A stretch of DNA of 64,000 nt. Origin: Akkermansiaceae bacterium. GTDB lineage: Bacteria; Verrucomicrobiota; Verrucomicrobiia; Verrucomicrobiales; Akkermansiaceae. Shown here in pieces: positions 51,988-60,487 of the stretch. The DNA lies in NCBI GenBank assembly GCA_026421245.1, contig JAPKDJ010000005.1, forward strand, positions 1 to 64,000, written 5' to 3'. A model generated the notes under the pieces. That model did no database searches. It was given only the letters and a program-made list of their open reading frames with translations, and was not told the origin of the DNA. The number at the start of each line of letters is the position of its first letter. The first letter of the stretch is position 1. The translations under genes were made by a program, and so were the position numbers.

Positions 51988-52227
51988 ATGGCTGATCTCG
52001 AAGACAAAAATCCAGAAAGCGTTGCAGGGAAATTCTACGTCGATTCCCAGTGTATTGACTGTGACCTCTGCCGCGAAACTGCCCCCGAAAATTTTCAGCG
52101 CTCCGACGACGAAGGATACTCCTACGTTCACAAGCAACCAGGGAATGACGAAGAAGTAGCACTCTGTATGGAGGCCCTTGAAGGCTGCCCTGTTGAAGCT
52201 ATTGGTGATGATGGTGGCGAAGGCTAG
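51988..52227 (+). CDS. Single-cluster [4Fe-4S] ferredoxin
   Basis: The 79-residue protein has FYVDSQCIDCDLCRETAPENF with three Cys in CxxCxxC spacing and the fourth in ALEGCPVEAIGDDG, as in Bacillus- or Thermotoga-type monocluster ferredoxins. The protein is very acidic, as expected for an electron carrier. The dciA start follows 10 bases after its stop, so it heads a rightward operon of dciA, HAD and folB genes. Confidence 0.92.
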   Translation: MADLEDKNPESVAGKFYVDSQCIDCDLCRETAPENFQRSDDEGYSYVHKQPGNDEEVALCMEALEGCPVEAIGDDGGEG

Positions 52228-52237
52228 GGATGACGTC

Positions 52238-52633
52238 ATGAATCGTAAGCCGGGTTCCAGGAAAGCGAAGCCTCTCGCCCGACGGAACATGCGGGCTGAT
52301 ATTGTCAGGCAGTGGGTGGGCGCGGGCAGGCCTCTGGATCTTAATAAAAATATTTCCGAGGCCTCGGCTCATATTGAGTCCATTCTTGAGACGATTGGAG
52401 TGCGTGGAGGGCTCGACGAGGATCGGGTCAAAGAAGCTTGGGGTACCCTTGCCGGTGAGTTGGTGGCCAAGCAGACTGAGCCTGTTTCCCTCCGGAAGGG
52501 GTGTCTTACCCTCAAAGTTCTACAGCCTGCGATGCGTTACCACCTTGAGCAGCTCAAGCCTGGGCTCCTCCGTAAACTCCAGGCTGAGTTGGGAGAGGAT
52601 CATGTCACCTCCCTTCGCCTGACCATTGGCTGA
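52238..52633 (+). CDS. dciA: DciA-like helicase operator protein (DUF721)
   Basis: DciA helps load or operate the replicative helicase DnaB in bacteria that lack DnaC or DnaI. From the ATG at 52238 the protein has 131 residues. A basic N-terminus (MNRKPGSRKAKPLARRNMRA) is followed by the DUF721 fold: VRGGLDEDRVKEAWGTLAGELVAKQTEPVSLRKGCLTLKV, AMRYHLEQLKPGLLRKLQAEL, and HVTSLRLTIG. The order and length fit the family. It overlaps no other gene once the long TTG start of the ORF track is dropped. Confidence 0.85.
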   Translation: MNRKPGSRKAKPLARRNMRADIVRQWVGAGRPLDLNKNISEASAHIESILETIGVRGGLDEDRVKEAWGTLAGELVAKQTEPVSLRKGCLTLKVLQPAMRYHLEQLKPGLLRKLQAELGEDHVTSLRLTIG

Positions 52634-52647
52634 GTCCATCCGGCTAC

Positions 52648-53286
52648 ATGAAATATCGCTCCCTTCTCTTCGACTGGTCCGGCACTTTGGTCGATGATCT
52701 TCCTCCCACCCTTCATGCGACTAATGCCGTCCTTGGCGAATATGATGTGCCTGCGATGAGCCGGGAGGAATTCCGCCTCCGTTTCCGCCTCCCTTATCCC
52801 GAATTCTACGAAGAAGTCCTCCCCGGGGTCCCTATTGCGGATTTGGAGGACACTTTTCGGACCTCTTTTAGACAATCCCCTCAGGGAGTCACGGTTCTTC
52901 CTCACGCTCGAGAGATGCTCAGCTGGTGTCGCGAGCAAAAGATCCGCTGCTTCGTTCTCTCCAGCATGGACGTGGGCCTTTTCACCCAGCAGGCCCATGA
53001 CTTTGGGCTCCATGATCATTTTGAGGCCATTTACGCAGGCGTCATCGACAAGCGTGACCGGATTGGCGAAATCCTCTCCAACCACAATTTGTGTGTCGAT
53101 CAGACGGCTTTCGTGGGCGACATGGTCCATGATATTCATACCGCCAGTCATGGCGGGATTGCTTCCGTGGCAGTTGCGACCGGATATGACCCCGTCGATC
53201 AGCTGACTCAAAGTGACCCCAGCCATTTTTTCGAGCACCTCGGCGAATTTCGCCAATGGCTTGAGAACTCGGCCAAGCAGCTTTAG
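52648..53286 (+). CDS. HAD-family hydrolase with a DWSGT motif
   Basis: The 212-residue protein belongs to the phosphoglycolate phosphatase-like HAD group. Motif I is LFDWSGTLVDD, motif II VLSSMD, and motif III/IV FVGDMVHDIHTASHGG. The second Asp of the usual DxDGT is replaced by Ser. Phosphonatase has a related DWAGT motif, but the Schiff-base Lys arrangement of phosphonatase is not obvious here. The lack of the general acid Asp makes ordinary phosphatase activity uncertain. It sits between dciA and folB with short gaps (14 and 8 bp), so it is in an operon. Confidence 0.85.
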   Translation: MKYRSLLFDWSGTLVDDLPPTLHATNAVLGEYDVPAMSREEFRLRFRLPYPEFYEEVLPGVPIADLEDTFRTSFRQSPQGVTVLPHAREMLSWCREQKIRCFVLSSMDVGLFTQQAHDFGLHDHFEAIYAGVIDKRDRIGEILSNHNLCVDQTAFVGDMVHDIHTASHGGIASVAVATGYDPVDQLTQSDPSHFFEHLGEFRQWLENSAKQL

Positions 53287-53294
53287 TTTGCGGC

Positions 53295-53651
53295 ATGAGC
53301 GACCAGATAATTATTCGCGGGCTTCAGTTTTCGTGTCGGATCGGCGTGCCGGTGGAAGAACGGGCCAACCCGCAGGAGCTGCGGGCTCATCTGGTCATGG
53401 ACGTCGAGCCATTTCCCAAACACGATCGCATTGATGGAACCGTGGATTACAAAGCGGTTTCTGATCGCGTTCGAGAATTGGCCGGGCAAGGGGAGAGGCA
53501 GCTGATTGAGACTCTGGCCCAAGACATTGCATCACTTATCTTGAATGAATTTCCTGTCTCGGAAGTCCGGGTAGAGCTCGAAAAGTATATTCTCCCGGAG
53601 ACCGACTGGGTTGGGGTTGTCATCAAAAGAACTTCTTCAAAGAGAAATTGA
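53295..53651 (+). CDS. folB: Dihydroneopterin aldolase
   Basis: FolB cleaves dihydroneopterin to glycolaldehyde and hydroxymethyl-dihydropterin in folate synthesis. The 118-residue protein opens IIIRGLQFSCRIGVPVEERANPQ, with the conserved Glu and Gly region. DGTVDYKAVSDRVRELAGQGERQLIETLAQDIAS carries the DYxxV and LIExxA motifs, and VRVELEKYILPETDWVGVVI the conserved KxxIP-like segment. It follows the HAD gene by 8 bp. Other folate genes are not in the window. Confidence 0.93.
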   Translation: MSDQIIIRGLQFSCRIGVPVEERANPQELRAHLVMDVEPFPKHDRIDGTVDYKAVSDRVRELAGQGERQLIETLAQDIASLILNEFPVSEVRVELEKYILPETDWVGVVIKRTSSKRN

Positions 53652-53721
53652 ACGTGCAGCGGGTCATCTTGTCCCTAGTGTTAAGTCCGAAGGGTCTTCG
53701 CCCGCCTTTCTTCCCTGTCCA

Positions 53722-54321
53722 ATGTCCACCGAGCCCGTTAAAGAGCCCGCTACCGATTCTGATCGCGAACTTGTCCGCCGTGCCCAAGCCGGGAATACCC
53801 AAGCTTTTGACGAGTTGGTCGTGAAATTTAGTCCCCGACTCTATGGAATGGTCTACCACATGACCTCTAATAAAGAGGACACCCACGATCTCCTTCAGGA
53901 AATCTTCGCAAAAGCATATCACTCCCTGAAGCGATTCCGCGGAAAATCTTCTTTTTACACTTGGATCTACTCCATCGCGACCAATATGACGCTTAACTTC
54001 CTGAAAAAGAGGAAGCGGCGCGCTACCTGGAGCCTCGATGACGTTGATTCGGGCATTCAGAACGACGATGCCATGGTCGATATAGGGCGCGCCGCAAATC
54101 CCCGTCACCAAAGCGGCGTGAACGAACTTCAAAAAAAATTGAACGAAGCCATGCAATCGCTGTCAGAAGACCACAGAGTAGTTGTGACTATGTTTGATAT
54201 CCAGGGAATCCCCCATGCCGAGATCGGCAGAATCCTTAAGATATCAGAAGGAACCATCCGCTCCAGGCTCTTCTACGCGCACCAGCAATTACAGGGGCAC
54301 TTGGAAGAATTCATCCGGTGA
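53722..54321 (+). CDS. RNA polymerase sigma factor, ECF type (RpoE-like)
   Basis: From the ATG at 53722 the 199-residue protein shows region 2 (DELVVKFSPRLYGMVYHMT, DTHDLLQEIFAKAYHSLKRFRGKSSFYTWIYSIATNMTLNFLKKRKRR) and region 4 (MQSLSEDHRVVVTMFDIQGIPHAEIGRILKISEGTIRSRLFYAHQQL). It is a typical group 4 sigma. The next gene encodes a single-span membrane protein, the usual arrangement of sigma factor and anti-sigma factor. The ORF track's earlier TTG start overlaps folB and lacks family similarity. Confidence 0.95.
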   Translation: MSTEPVKEPATDSDRELVRRAQAGNTQAFDELVVKFSPRLYGMVYHMTSNKEDTHDLLQEIFAKAYHSLKRFRGKSSFYTWIYSIATNMTLNFLKKRKRRATWSLDDVDSGIQNDDAMVDIGRAANPRHQSGVNELQKKLNEAMQSLSEDHRVVVTMFDIQGIPHAEIGRILKISEGTIRSRLFYAHQQLQGHLEEFIR

Positions 54322-54372
54322 TTATTGGTTTGTGAAAATTTATAACTCACGAAAATATTCAAAATTCCCATT

Positions 54373-54753
54373 ATGAGTAACTACGAGGAACAAGTCCAAA
54401 AAATCGTTAGCTTGAAGCGCTACGAGACTCCGCGCGATGGTTACTTCGAGGATTTTCTAGAGGAATTTCAGGAACGTCAGCGCAGCGAGCTTCTCCAAAA
54501 GTCGTCTATCTCCCTTTTCTTTGAGCGCTTTGCCGCTTGGTTTCGTGAAGTTGGATCTGTCAAGTGGGTGGCCGGTGCCGGTCTTGCCTACGCCGCAGTG
54601 ATGGCTGCAATTCTCCTTTGGCCGGGTGGTCCGGGAACAACTCCGGACCCAAATTCAAACCGACAGCCGGCCTCATTTGAGCCGGACGTGAAATCGTTCA
54701 CTCCTCCTGCTCCTGTGAAGGAGGATCCCGAGATTGATGGTCAGAAGCTCTAG
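54373..54753 (+). CDS. Single-span membrane protein, putative anti-sigma factor
   Basis: The 126-residue protein has an N-terminal cytoplasmic part of about 60 residues (VQKIVSLKRYETPRDGYFEDFLEEFQERQR). One transmembrane helix follows (WVAGAGLAYAAVMAAILLW), then a short Pro-rich periplasmic tail. Its position directly after the ECF sigma gene suggests it holds the sigma factor at the membrane. No zinc-binding HxxxCxxC anti-sigma motif is present, so this assignment rests on topology and context only. Confidence 0.65.
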   Translation: MSNYEEQVQKIVSLKRYETPRDGYFEDFLEEFQERQRSELLQKSSISLFFERFAAWFREVGSVKWVAGAGLAYAAVMAAILLWPGGPGTTPDPNSNRQPASFEPDVKSFTPPAPVKEDPEIDGQKL

Positions 54754-54843
54754 GCTGGCTTCGCTGCGATAGCAAAATGCGGCTCGTTGGCGTCACCGCG
54801 ATTTTCGTCGCGCTCGTTTTAGGCTTTGTGCAAAACTTGCCTC

Positions 54844-55263
54844 ATGCCAAGCCACTCTGCTAGTCTCTCAGTCCGTTCTTCTGGAAAGGGAACCTATGAA
54901 ATCACCCGTCAAGTCGAGGACCTTGTTTCCGAGGTAGGGATCACAACCGGCACCGTGACTGTCTTCGTTCAGCACACCAGTGCCAGTCTCGTCCTCATGG
55001 AGAATGCCGATCCCAGTGCTCGGACCGACTTGCATGCATTCTTCGATCATTTGGTTCCCGAAGATACACCTTACTTCGTTCATACTTACGAGGGACCCGA
55101 TGACATGCCCTCTCATATTCGTACGGTTCTGACGCGCACCAGCGAAGTGATCCCAATCGTCGAGGGTCGTATGACCCTCGGAACCTGGCAGGGACTTTTT
55201 CTCTTTGAACATCGTGATCAGCCACACTCACGGAGAATTGTGGTCATGGTGCAGGGGGATTAG
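54844..55263 (+). CDS. yjbQ: YjbQ/UPF0047 family protein
   Basis: This small conserved family (secondary thiamine-phosphate synthase activity has been reported for E. coli YjbQ) has the fold opening YEITRQVEDLVSEVGITTGTVTVFVQHTSASLVLMENADPS. DDMPSHIRTVLTRTSEVIPIVEGRMTLGTWQGLFLFEHRD is the characteristic C-terminal block with conserved His and Glu. I start at the ATG at 54844 (MPSHSASLSVRSSG); the ORF track start adds six residues. It is complete at 139 residues. Confidence 0.93.
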   Translation: MPSHSASLSVRSSGKGTYEITRQVEDLVSEVGITTGTVTVFVQHTSASLVLMENADPSARTDLHAFFDHLVPEDTPYFVHTYEGPDDMPSHIRTVLTRTSEVIPIVEGRMTLGTWQGLFLFEHRDQPHSRRIVVMVQGD

Positions 55264-55523
55264 CTCATTCCAGCGAGTCAAGGTAGTCAGCGAACTCGAA
55301 TTATTTGGCAGAACGGGCCGAATCACTTGCCGTTCCCTGCTTCTGCCCGGTTTCCCGAAGATGAGGGCCTGCACCCTGTTTAATGGAGACCTCGCAAATA
55401 TCGTTTCGGCGCGCTTGTGTTGCCAGTGTTCCGGCGTTGGGCCAGAACAAGAAGATTGCGGCCACTAAAATCAAAGCGATTAGGGAGCGAAGAGGATTCT
55501 CCGGATCCTAGGATTCGGTATCG

Positions 55524-58502
55524 TCATTTTGATGCTTTGAAAAGTCGTTCGACTTCTCCTTGTGACAGAGGGTTGGTGAACCATGTTCCACTCATGGGCG
55601 GGGCAAAGTGGTGGAGTTGGGTTGCGTTGGCGTTTTGGAGCGCCTGCCAGTCTTGCAAGATCGTCGCTGTCGAAATCTCTCCGCGGTAAATCGTGAGGGC
55701 CCGATTATTTGGATCCAAAAGAATGGCGAGCGGCACCGAGGACGGTGGCGTGTGGTCGAAGAGTTTCTCTTGAAATTTGTGGATCCGGTTGGCTGATTCG
55801 GCATCGATAAGTCCCCACGGAAATGGAAATTTGGTGCGATCAATGAGATTGTATGCGGGAGAAATATCGGCGGCAGGTCCGCCGATACCATTGATTGCCA
55901 GAGCCAAAATCTCCAGATTTGCGGCGCGGATTTTGTCCGCATTGGAGGTGAATTCCTCGAGGGAGTCTTTGCACGAACTGCAAGTCCCGGACCAAAGAAC
56001 GAGAAGACGTGCCTTACCGTTGGCCGCCAACAACTGCTGTTTGGCCGCTTGATCCCGGAACGTGAGCAAGGGGAAGGGAACCCGAGCCGGAAGGATGATA
56101 CGGGCCTGACTCTTTGTTCCCGCGGCCTCCAATGGGTGTTGTTTTAAGGTCACCGTTTTCCGTTTCTTCATCGCGGTTGCCTTGCCGGTGCCTTGCTTCA
56201 AAAGGAACCGGCCGCCATCGCCGTTGAGGCCCTCAAAAAGCTCCTTCCCTCCTCCCGGCCAAGTGACCTTGGCCTGACGGTATCCTTGCCTGTTGCCCAT
56301 ACCGAAGTGCAACCACTTACTGGACTGGGAGAGGAAGAGGTCGCCCGCCTTAACTGATCGGACCAAGTGTTTGTCCCCTTGAGAGGGAAGGAGTTCGACG
56401 ACAGCGCCAATGGCATCGCGGTTGCTGCTGGTGCCTTCAAGTTTGATCGAAACTGACGGCGGGCTTTTGCGCTGATTCAGCATGAGCCGAAGTCGTGGGC
56501 CACTGCGGTTACGATACCAAAGATCGAGTCGGCCATCTTGATCCCAGTCCACAATGGCAAGCCCGCGTCCATCCTCAATGTGATCTAGCCCGGCAAGGTG
56601 GGACATCTCATGAAATCGACCTTTTCTACCATTTAGGAAAAAGCGATTTCGCTCGCTCCCACTCCATGAATGTCCGTTGCGGACCAGTTTCATCAGGTCC
56701 GTCCAGCCGCGGGCATAGTCATTAATCTTTTCTGAGGGCGACACGACCTGTCGCCAAAAGAAGCTTCACAAATCATCATCGCGCGTATTCGTCAGATAAC
56801 CGTTGGCGACAACGAGGTCCTGCCATCCGTCGTTGTTTAGATCCGCGAAACCCGAGCTCCAGGCCCAACCACCATTGGTGACGCCGCTCTCCAAACTATG
56901 ATCCTGAAATACTCCATCGTTCGCTGAAAAAAGAGTGTTGCCTCGCGCCATCCGGGTTTTGCCATCGCTAAACTTCCGCTGAAAAGCGACCCGTTGTCCG
57001 GCCGACGAGAACATGTTTCCGACGAAGAGATCGGCCTCGCCATCTCGATTAAAGTCCCCCCACGAAACTGACATTCCGGCAGCCATATCTTCGGCGCCAA
57101 CTTCCGGGGCACTATTGACGAATTTTCCGTCATCATTTCGATAGAGGCAGTTTCGTCCGAAATCGTTTGCGACGTAGAGGTCCGGATCACCATCCCGATC
57201 GAAGTCCTCCCATGAAGCGGCGAAACTCCAGCGGGTGTTGTTTTGATCCATGCCTACCTGCTTCGTGACATCGCCGAATTTGAAGTCACTCAGATTTGCG
57301 AGGAGCACGTTACGGCCTCCATTTTCGGCGTCATTGAATGGCGTGGGTGAGGAGGCCTCGAAGCCGCGTTTCCCGGAGACTGAGTCATCGTCCGCGCTGT
57401 AAACGCAGGTGTAAATGTCGAGGTCTCCGTCACTGTCGAAGTCTGCCGCACTCAGCGAAAAGGGGTAGGGGGCTCCGGGGAATCCTCCCCTTAACTCGAA
57501 CTTGCCGGTTCCGTTGTTTTCCGCGAAAGCAATCATCGCGATGGTCGCCACGACAAGATCCTGATCCCCATCGTTGTCGAGATCGACCAGCAAGGCGCTT
57601 CGCGAATCTTCCAGCCACGCGACGCCCCATTTAGAAGCGACTTCTTTCGCAGTGCCATCTGCCTGTTGGAGGTAAAGTTGGTTTGGCAGACTCCCTCCAT
57701 CGCAGACGTAAATATCCTCGAGACCATCACCATTCACGTCTCCCACGGCGATTCCGTGGTGACCGGTCATGGCGAGGTCTCCGATGCGGGTGATTCGTTG
57801 GGACCAGGATCCAATCCCGCGGAGGACCTGCGCTTCGAAGCGCGGGTTCTTCTCGAGAGCCGCTTTCGTGACATCCTGAAACCAAGATCCCTCTGCGCGA
57901 ATTTTTTCGAAGTTTGCGACCTCTAATCGCTGTAATTTTGGTGGTGATTCGTCTGTCCAAGAACAAAGCCAGGTTGCCGAATACTCTCCGTCCCCGCGGT
58001 TTGCTTCCACATGAACCCGTGTTGTCAGATTTTCGACGCCGATGACTTTGAGTTTCAGTTCACCCAGGGCGTGAATTTCTTCGATAAGAATTTTTGGACT
58101 TATTGATCTTACTTTCCCGCCGGTTCCCACCCGAACGGCAACACTGTGGACGGTATGTATTGGTCCTGGGGTTTCGAATTCGGAACAGAGGAATCCTGGG
58201 GCAAGAAGAGAGGTGGCTTCCTCTTCATTTTGAGCTTTCGCAAGTCGGTTGAGCTGAGAGAGGGCCAGAATTGAGAACTTTTCACCGAGCCAAGAGTCGC
58301 TAGCTTCTGCCACGGGGAGGTTGAAGTTGAGAGGGACTCCGGTAAGGGGTGTTTTGGATTCTACAGGAACCGGCAAACGGTCTGGGCGCGCCATTTCTTT
58401 GAGTCGAAGTTTGACCAATTCATCGTCTACAACGATTGGCTCGGCAATGGCCGTGGTCGACAGAGCGGAAAATAGGAACAGTAAGTGGCGGGTTAACCTC
58501 AT
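55524..58502 (-). CDS. Secreted FG-GAP/UnbV/thioredoxin protein, candidate selenoprotein (in-frame TGA at codon 579)
   Basis: The ORFs 56766..58502 and 55524..56744 are in the same frame and separated by one TGA plus seven sense codons. Joined, they give 992 residues: signal peptide (MRLTRHLLFLFSALSTTAIA), an N-terminal domain of about 220 residues, and FG-GAP/VCBS repeats (DVNGDGLEDIYV, DLDNDGDQDLVV, DFDSDGDLDIYT, DFDRDGDPDLYV). The region across TGA579 reads DDDL-U-SFFWRQVVSPSE. A further repeat (DWDQDGRLDLWY), the ASPIC/UnbV domain (SNRDAIGAVVELL to TWPGGGKELFEG) and a thioredoxin-like domain with CSSC at about 841-844 follow. The FFWRQVV bridge is, as I recall, continuous in long UnbV relatives. 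A SECIS-like hairpin follows the TGA. Alternatives are a nonsense mutation or two genes; the restart GTG at 56744 has no clear ribosome site. Confidence 0.78.
56737..56768 (-). promoter_or_regulatory. UGA codon and SECIS-like hairpin
   Basis: Minus strand: TGA, then AGCTTCTTTT (10 nt), then GGCGACA-GGTCG-TGTCGCC, a perfect 7-bp stem with loop GGTCG. CTTTT before it can also pair with AAAAG after a five-base bulge. In E. coli fdhF the UGA is followed by 11 nt, a 7-nt arm and a GGUC loop, which bind SelB. Here 17 nt separate UGA from the loop, within the usual bacterial range. The match in spacing and loop is the main evidence for selenocysteine insertion. Confidence 0.72.
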
Positions 58503-58676
58503 CGGAATGCGATTGGAAGTTAACCTGAGTGTTGTCCCGAGTCTTGCTTAAAGAGTGTGAGGTTGTCTCGCCGAGTATTGGTTTCGAGCGACAGAGATCT
58601 TTCTTAGGTCAAGAAGGTGCCCAGAAGTTTGGATGAGCAATGATTTCAATCACTGGTCTCTTTAACAATTCCGGCG

Positions 58677-58918
58677 CTACTCCTTTTTCTGAAGCTTCTC
58701 AATGTGTTCGATTCGTCCGAGGGTGTCTTTTTTAGCAACCCTCTTAAATTGGAGCGTTCTGCTGCCTCCTTCGGCGGTCATGATGAGCCTGTCCCCCTCT
58801 ACGACAAAGGTACTTTTTTCGACACCAAACTCTTTGCTCACGATCTTTCTTTTTGTGTCTCTTGGGCATTCACAATCGGGAAAGCGAGAATCAGGGAAAA
58901 GACAAGAAGGATTTCCAT
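58677..58918 (-). pseudogene. Small secreted protein interrupted by one frameshift
   Basis: The ATG at 58918 gives a clean signal peptide (MEILLVFSLILAFPIVNAQ), then TQKERS and a TGA. Shifting by one base at that point continues SKEFGVEKSTFVVEGDRLIM, TAEGGSRTLQFKRVAKK, DTLGRIEHIEKLQKKE and a stop. The joined product would have about 80 residues. After the TGA the original frame soon meets a TAG, so recoding of the TGA is not an option. It lies downstream of the DUF1501 gene and upstream of the UnbV gene on the same strand. No family is recognised; a sequencing error is possible. Confidence 0.55.
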
Positions 58919-58993
58919 GGGTGTTGCAAAGGCTTACTGGGTTGGGCTGAAAAGCTCCAGCGTATCAAGAGAGCCAATTGAGGCGTCTCAGAA

Positions 58994-60463
58994 CTAACTG
59001 AAGAGCTCGAGCACAGGCTTTTCCTTCACGAGTTCCCTGGGTTGGTTGAGGTGGTTCATGACCATGGTTTCGGAATCGATCCCGAAGGCATGGTAGATCG
59101 TGGCAAGTAACTCGCCGGGGTGAACGGGGTCTTCGGTTGGGGCGGAGCCGGTTTTGTCGGACTTCCCGTGGACGTAGCCTTGCTTGATTCCAGCTCCTGC
59201 GATGACGCTGGTGTAGCAGTAAGGCCAATGGTCTCGGCCATCGGCGCTGTTGCCGTTGCCCGAGGTACTGACGCCCTTTTGCGGGCTACGGCCAAATTCA
59301 CCGACGGCAACGACGAGGGTTTCGTCGAGGAGCCCGCGGTCATCGAGATCCGAGATGAGGGTGGAGAGGCCATTGTCGAGCATGGGACCTCCCTGATTTT
59401 TGATGCGCTTGGTGAGGTCCTTGTGAGTGTCCCACGAGTGGTTGTCGGAGTTGGCGACTTTTGGCCAAATGACTTCGACGACACGAGTGCCGGCTTCCAC
59501 CAATCGTCTGGCGAGAAGGCAACTGTCGCCAAAGGTATTTTTGCCATAGGCTTCGCGGGTTTTGTCGCTCTCTTGTTCGAGAGCGAAGGCTTCGCGCGCC
59601 CTTCCGCTGACGATGAGATTGAGGGCCCGGTCGTAATATTCATCGAGCGAGTAGTTTTCGACCGCTTTGTCGATGGTGGGCATTTGCGCATTGATGGCCG
59701 TGCGGAGGCTGGCGCGTCGTTTGAGCCGCAGTGAAAATACGTCGGGGCGCAACTGGAGGTCATCGATTTTGATGCGGGCCATTTTGGCCATGTCCATGTC
59801 ATCGCCACCCGGATAGAGGGTGTAGGGATCGTAGGATTTTCCGAGGAAACCGGCGCTTCCACCTTTGCCGACCACGTTGCTTTCCTGAAGAGGGCGCGGC
59901 AGCATCACGAAGGGCAGCATGGGCTCCTCCATCGGGCGCATTTTGACGAGGTTGGCTCCGAAATTTGGAAAATCCTTTGGGCTGGGTGGCTCGAGTTGGC
60001 CGGACGGGCTCACCTTGTCCGTAGTGTAGCCGGTCATCATTTGGTAAATCGCAGCAGTGTGATTAAAGAGGCCGTTGGGCGTGTAGCTCATCGACCGGAT
60101 CATGGTGAACTTGTCGTTGATCTTGGCGAGGTTCGGAAGGACTTCGGTGAAGTTGATCCCCGGGATTTTGGTCGGGATGGACTTGAAGGAACTCCGCACG
60201 TTGTCGGGCACGTTCTCTTTCGGGTCCCAGAGATCGAGGTGGCTTGGTCCTCCTTGAAGATAGACCATGATGATGCTTTTGGCTTTTCCCCAACCGGGAG
60301 CGCCAGATTCCTTCTTTTCCTCGGCGAGGGCCTTGGCCTGAAACATGGTGCCAAGCGACATGCCCAGCATGCCCGCTCCTCCAACTCTTAATACGTCACG
60401 GCGACTAGGGCCGGCGGAGGGATCGCAGACGTCTTTTCCTATTTGTCCTGGAATTCTAAACAT
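58994..60463 (-). CDS. DUF1501 protein with Tat signal
   Basis: The 489-residue protein carries a twin-arginine signal ([22 protein letters not shown]) and the DUF1501 sulfatase-like core. [98 protein letters not shown] and [22 protein letters not shown] are all present. The alkaline-phosphatase-like fold binds metals, but the function is not established. It is always paired with a DUF1549/DUF1553 gene in these phyla; here that gene lies 24 bp upstream on the same strand. Confidence 0.95.
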   Translation of the reverse strand: MFRIPGQIGKDVCDPSAGPSRRDVLRVGGAGMLGMSLGTMFQAKALAEEKKESGAPGWGKAKSIIMVYLQGGPSHLDLWDPKENVPDNVRSSFKSIPTKIPGINFTEVLPNLAKINDKFTMIRSMSYTPNGLFNHTAAIYQMMTGYTTDKVSPSGQLEPPSPKDFPNFGANLVKMRPMEEPMLPFVMLPRPLQESNVVGKGGSAGFLGKSYDPYTLYPGGDDMDMAKMARIKIDDLQLRPDVFSLRLKRRASLRTAINAQMPTIDKAVENYSLDEYYDRALNLIVSGRAREAFALEQESDKTREAYGKNTFGDSCLLARRLVEAGTRVVEVIWPKVANSDNHSWDTHKDLTKRIKNQGGPMLDNGLSTLISDLDDRGLLDETLVVAVGEFGRSPQKGVSTSGNGNSADGRDHWPYCYTSVIAGAGIKQGYVHGKSDKTGSAPTEDPVHPGELLATIYHAFGIDSETMVMNHLNQPRELVKEKPVLELFS

Positions 60464-60487
60464 GGCTTTGTTTTTGGTGGTTGGAGA

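Noticed and set aside
58838-58840. TGA in the small secreted protein as a Sec codon
   Set aside because: The same frame reaches TAG within seven further codons, while the protein-like sequence continues in another frame.
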